Shown: positions 5,419 through 5,721 of the stretch, piece by piece
Position numbering within the stretch: position 1 is the stretch's first letter
Layout: the number at the start of each line of letters is the position of its first letter
Assembly (NCBI GenBank): GCA_902475865.1
Contig: CABSBK010000084.1
Coordinates: forward strand, 1 to 5,721
Reading direction: 5' to 3'
DNA: 5,721 nt
Source of the DNA: an uncultured Collinsella sp.
GTDB taxonomy: Bacteria > Actinomycetota > Coriobacteriia > Coriobacteriales > Coriobacteriaceae
Program-made: the position numbers and the translations under genes
The notes under the pieces: generated by a model
The model's database searches: none
What the model saw: the letters and a program-made list of their open reading frames with translations, nothing else
Told to the model about the DNA's origin: nothing

Positions 5419-5468
5419 ATTCAATTACTAAGTGATTGTCTCCGCCATCTTTTGGAGTGAGGTTTTGT

Positions 5469-5721
5469 ATGGCCAAAAAACGCAATGGGCGCCAGGATGC
5501 CATCAGAGATATTGTTCGCAATAAGGACGTACGTACGCAGCGCGTTTTGGTAGACGAGCTTCGCGCCATGGGTTTCGATTGCACGCAGGCGACCGTTTCG
5601 CGCGATATCGCGGACATGGGACTGCGTAAGCTCCCCGAGGGCATCTATGTCCTTGCCGAGGACCTGCATCTGCAGCGCATGGTTTCCGAGCTGGTTACCG
5701 GCGTACTGCGCACCGATAATA
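5469..5721 (+). CDS. argR: Arginine repressor ArgR, N-terminal part (cut by window end)
   Basis: ArgR is a hexameric regulator that binds operators when arginine is present and controls arginine synthesis and breakdown. Eighty-four codons are visible, out of about 150 in the family. They cover the winged helix-turn-helix DNA-binding domain: [20 protein letters not shown] (8-27), [21 protein letters not shown] (residues 27-47, with S44 and R45 in the recognition helix) and [12 protein letters not shown] (51-62). The C-terminal oligomerisation and arginine-binding domain is beyond the window. ATG 5469 is preceded by GGAG 5454-5457 and GAGG 5459-5462; the latter has a normal 6-nt spacing. The AT-rich region upstream holds candidate operators. 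The gene begins 132 bp after the glycosyltransferase-like gene and probably has its own promoter. Which arginine genes follow cannot be seen. Confidence 0.93.
   Translation, partial: MAKKRNGRQDAIRDIVRNKDVRTQRVLVDELRAMGFDCTQATVSRDIADMGLRKLPEGIYVLAEDLHLQRMVSELVTGVLRTDN

Noticed and set aside
5440..5457. CTCC/GGAG hairpin that could hide the argR ribosome-binding site
   Set aside because: Only four pairs across a 10-nt loop; too weak to call a regulatory switch.

Overview
The window is a conserved housekeeping locus from a high-GC bacterium. It holds the end of the infA-rpmJ-rpsM-rpsK-rpsD-rpoA-rplQ ribosomal protein / RNA polymerase alpha operon, then truA, an unrecognised glycosyltransferase-like gene and the start of argR, all on the + strand. 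I infer an actinobacterial Coriobacteriia member, probably Collinsella or a close relative. The grounds are GC-rich coding sequence, strong C/G-ending codon bias in the ribosomal genes, a TTG-started rpsM, and an rpsD N-terminus that starts MAIDRTPVLKRC rather than MARYxGP. This placement comes from memory of family sequences, not from a search.

Bases 1-66 encode the last residues of initiation factor IF-1, but the family sequence is split between two frames by one extra C in a C-run. Bases 67-213 are a non-coding leader with two possible stem-loops ahead of rpmJ. Bases 214-3223 hold six tightly spaced genes with good Shine-Dalgarno sites: bL36, uS13, uS11, uS4, RNA polymerase alpha and bL17. 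uS13, uS11 and uS4 build the small-subunit head and body. bL36 and bL17 belong to the large subunit. Alpha nucleates RNA polymerase assembly.

A strong intrinsic terminator follows rplQ (3250-3280). A good sigma-70-type promoter begins at the rplQ stop codon, and its predicted start point falls inside the 5' arm of that terminator. Such transcripts would lack the complete hairpin and could run into truA (3316-4140), the tRNA pseudouridine synthase. After 119 bp comes a 358-residue protein with the outline of a GT2 glycosyltransferase but without the acidic DxD metal-binding motif (4260-5336). It is the least ordinary gene here.

Bases 5337-5468 are an AT-rich intergenic region. It contains two identical TTTCGAAAT palindromic elements 25 bp apart, a degenerate ARG-box-like site and a candidate promoter. 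It precedes argR (from 5469, cut by the window end), which encodes the arginine repressor. I see no CRISPR array, mobile element, rRNA or tRNA gene, and no clear new biological system. The best leads are the promoter nested in the terminator, the DxD-less glycosyltransferase-like protein, the infA frame break and the argR upstream palindromes.
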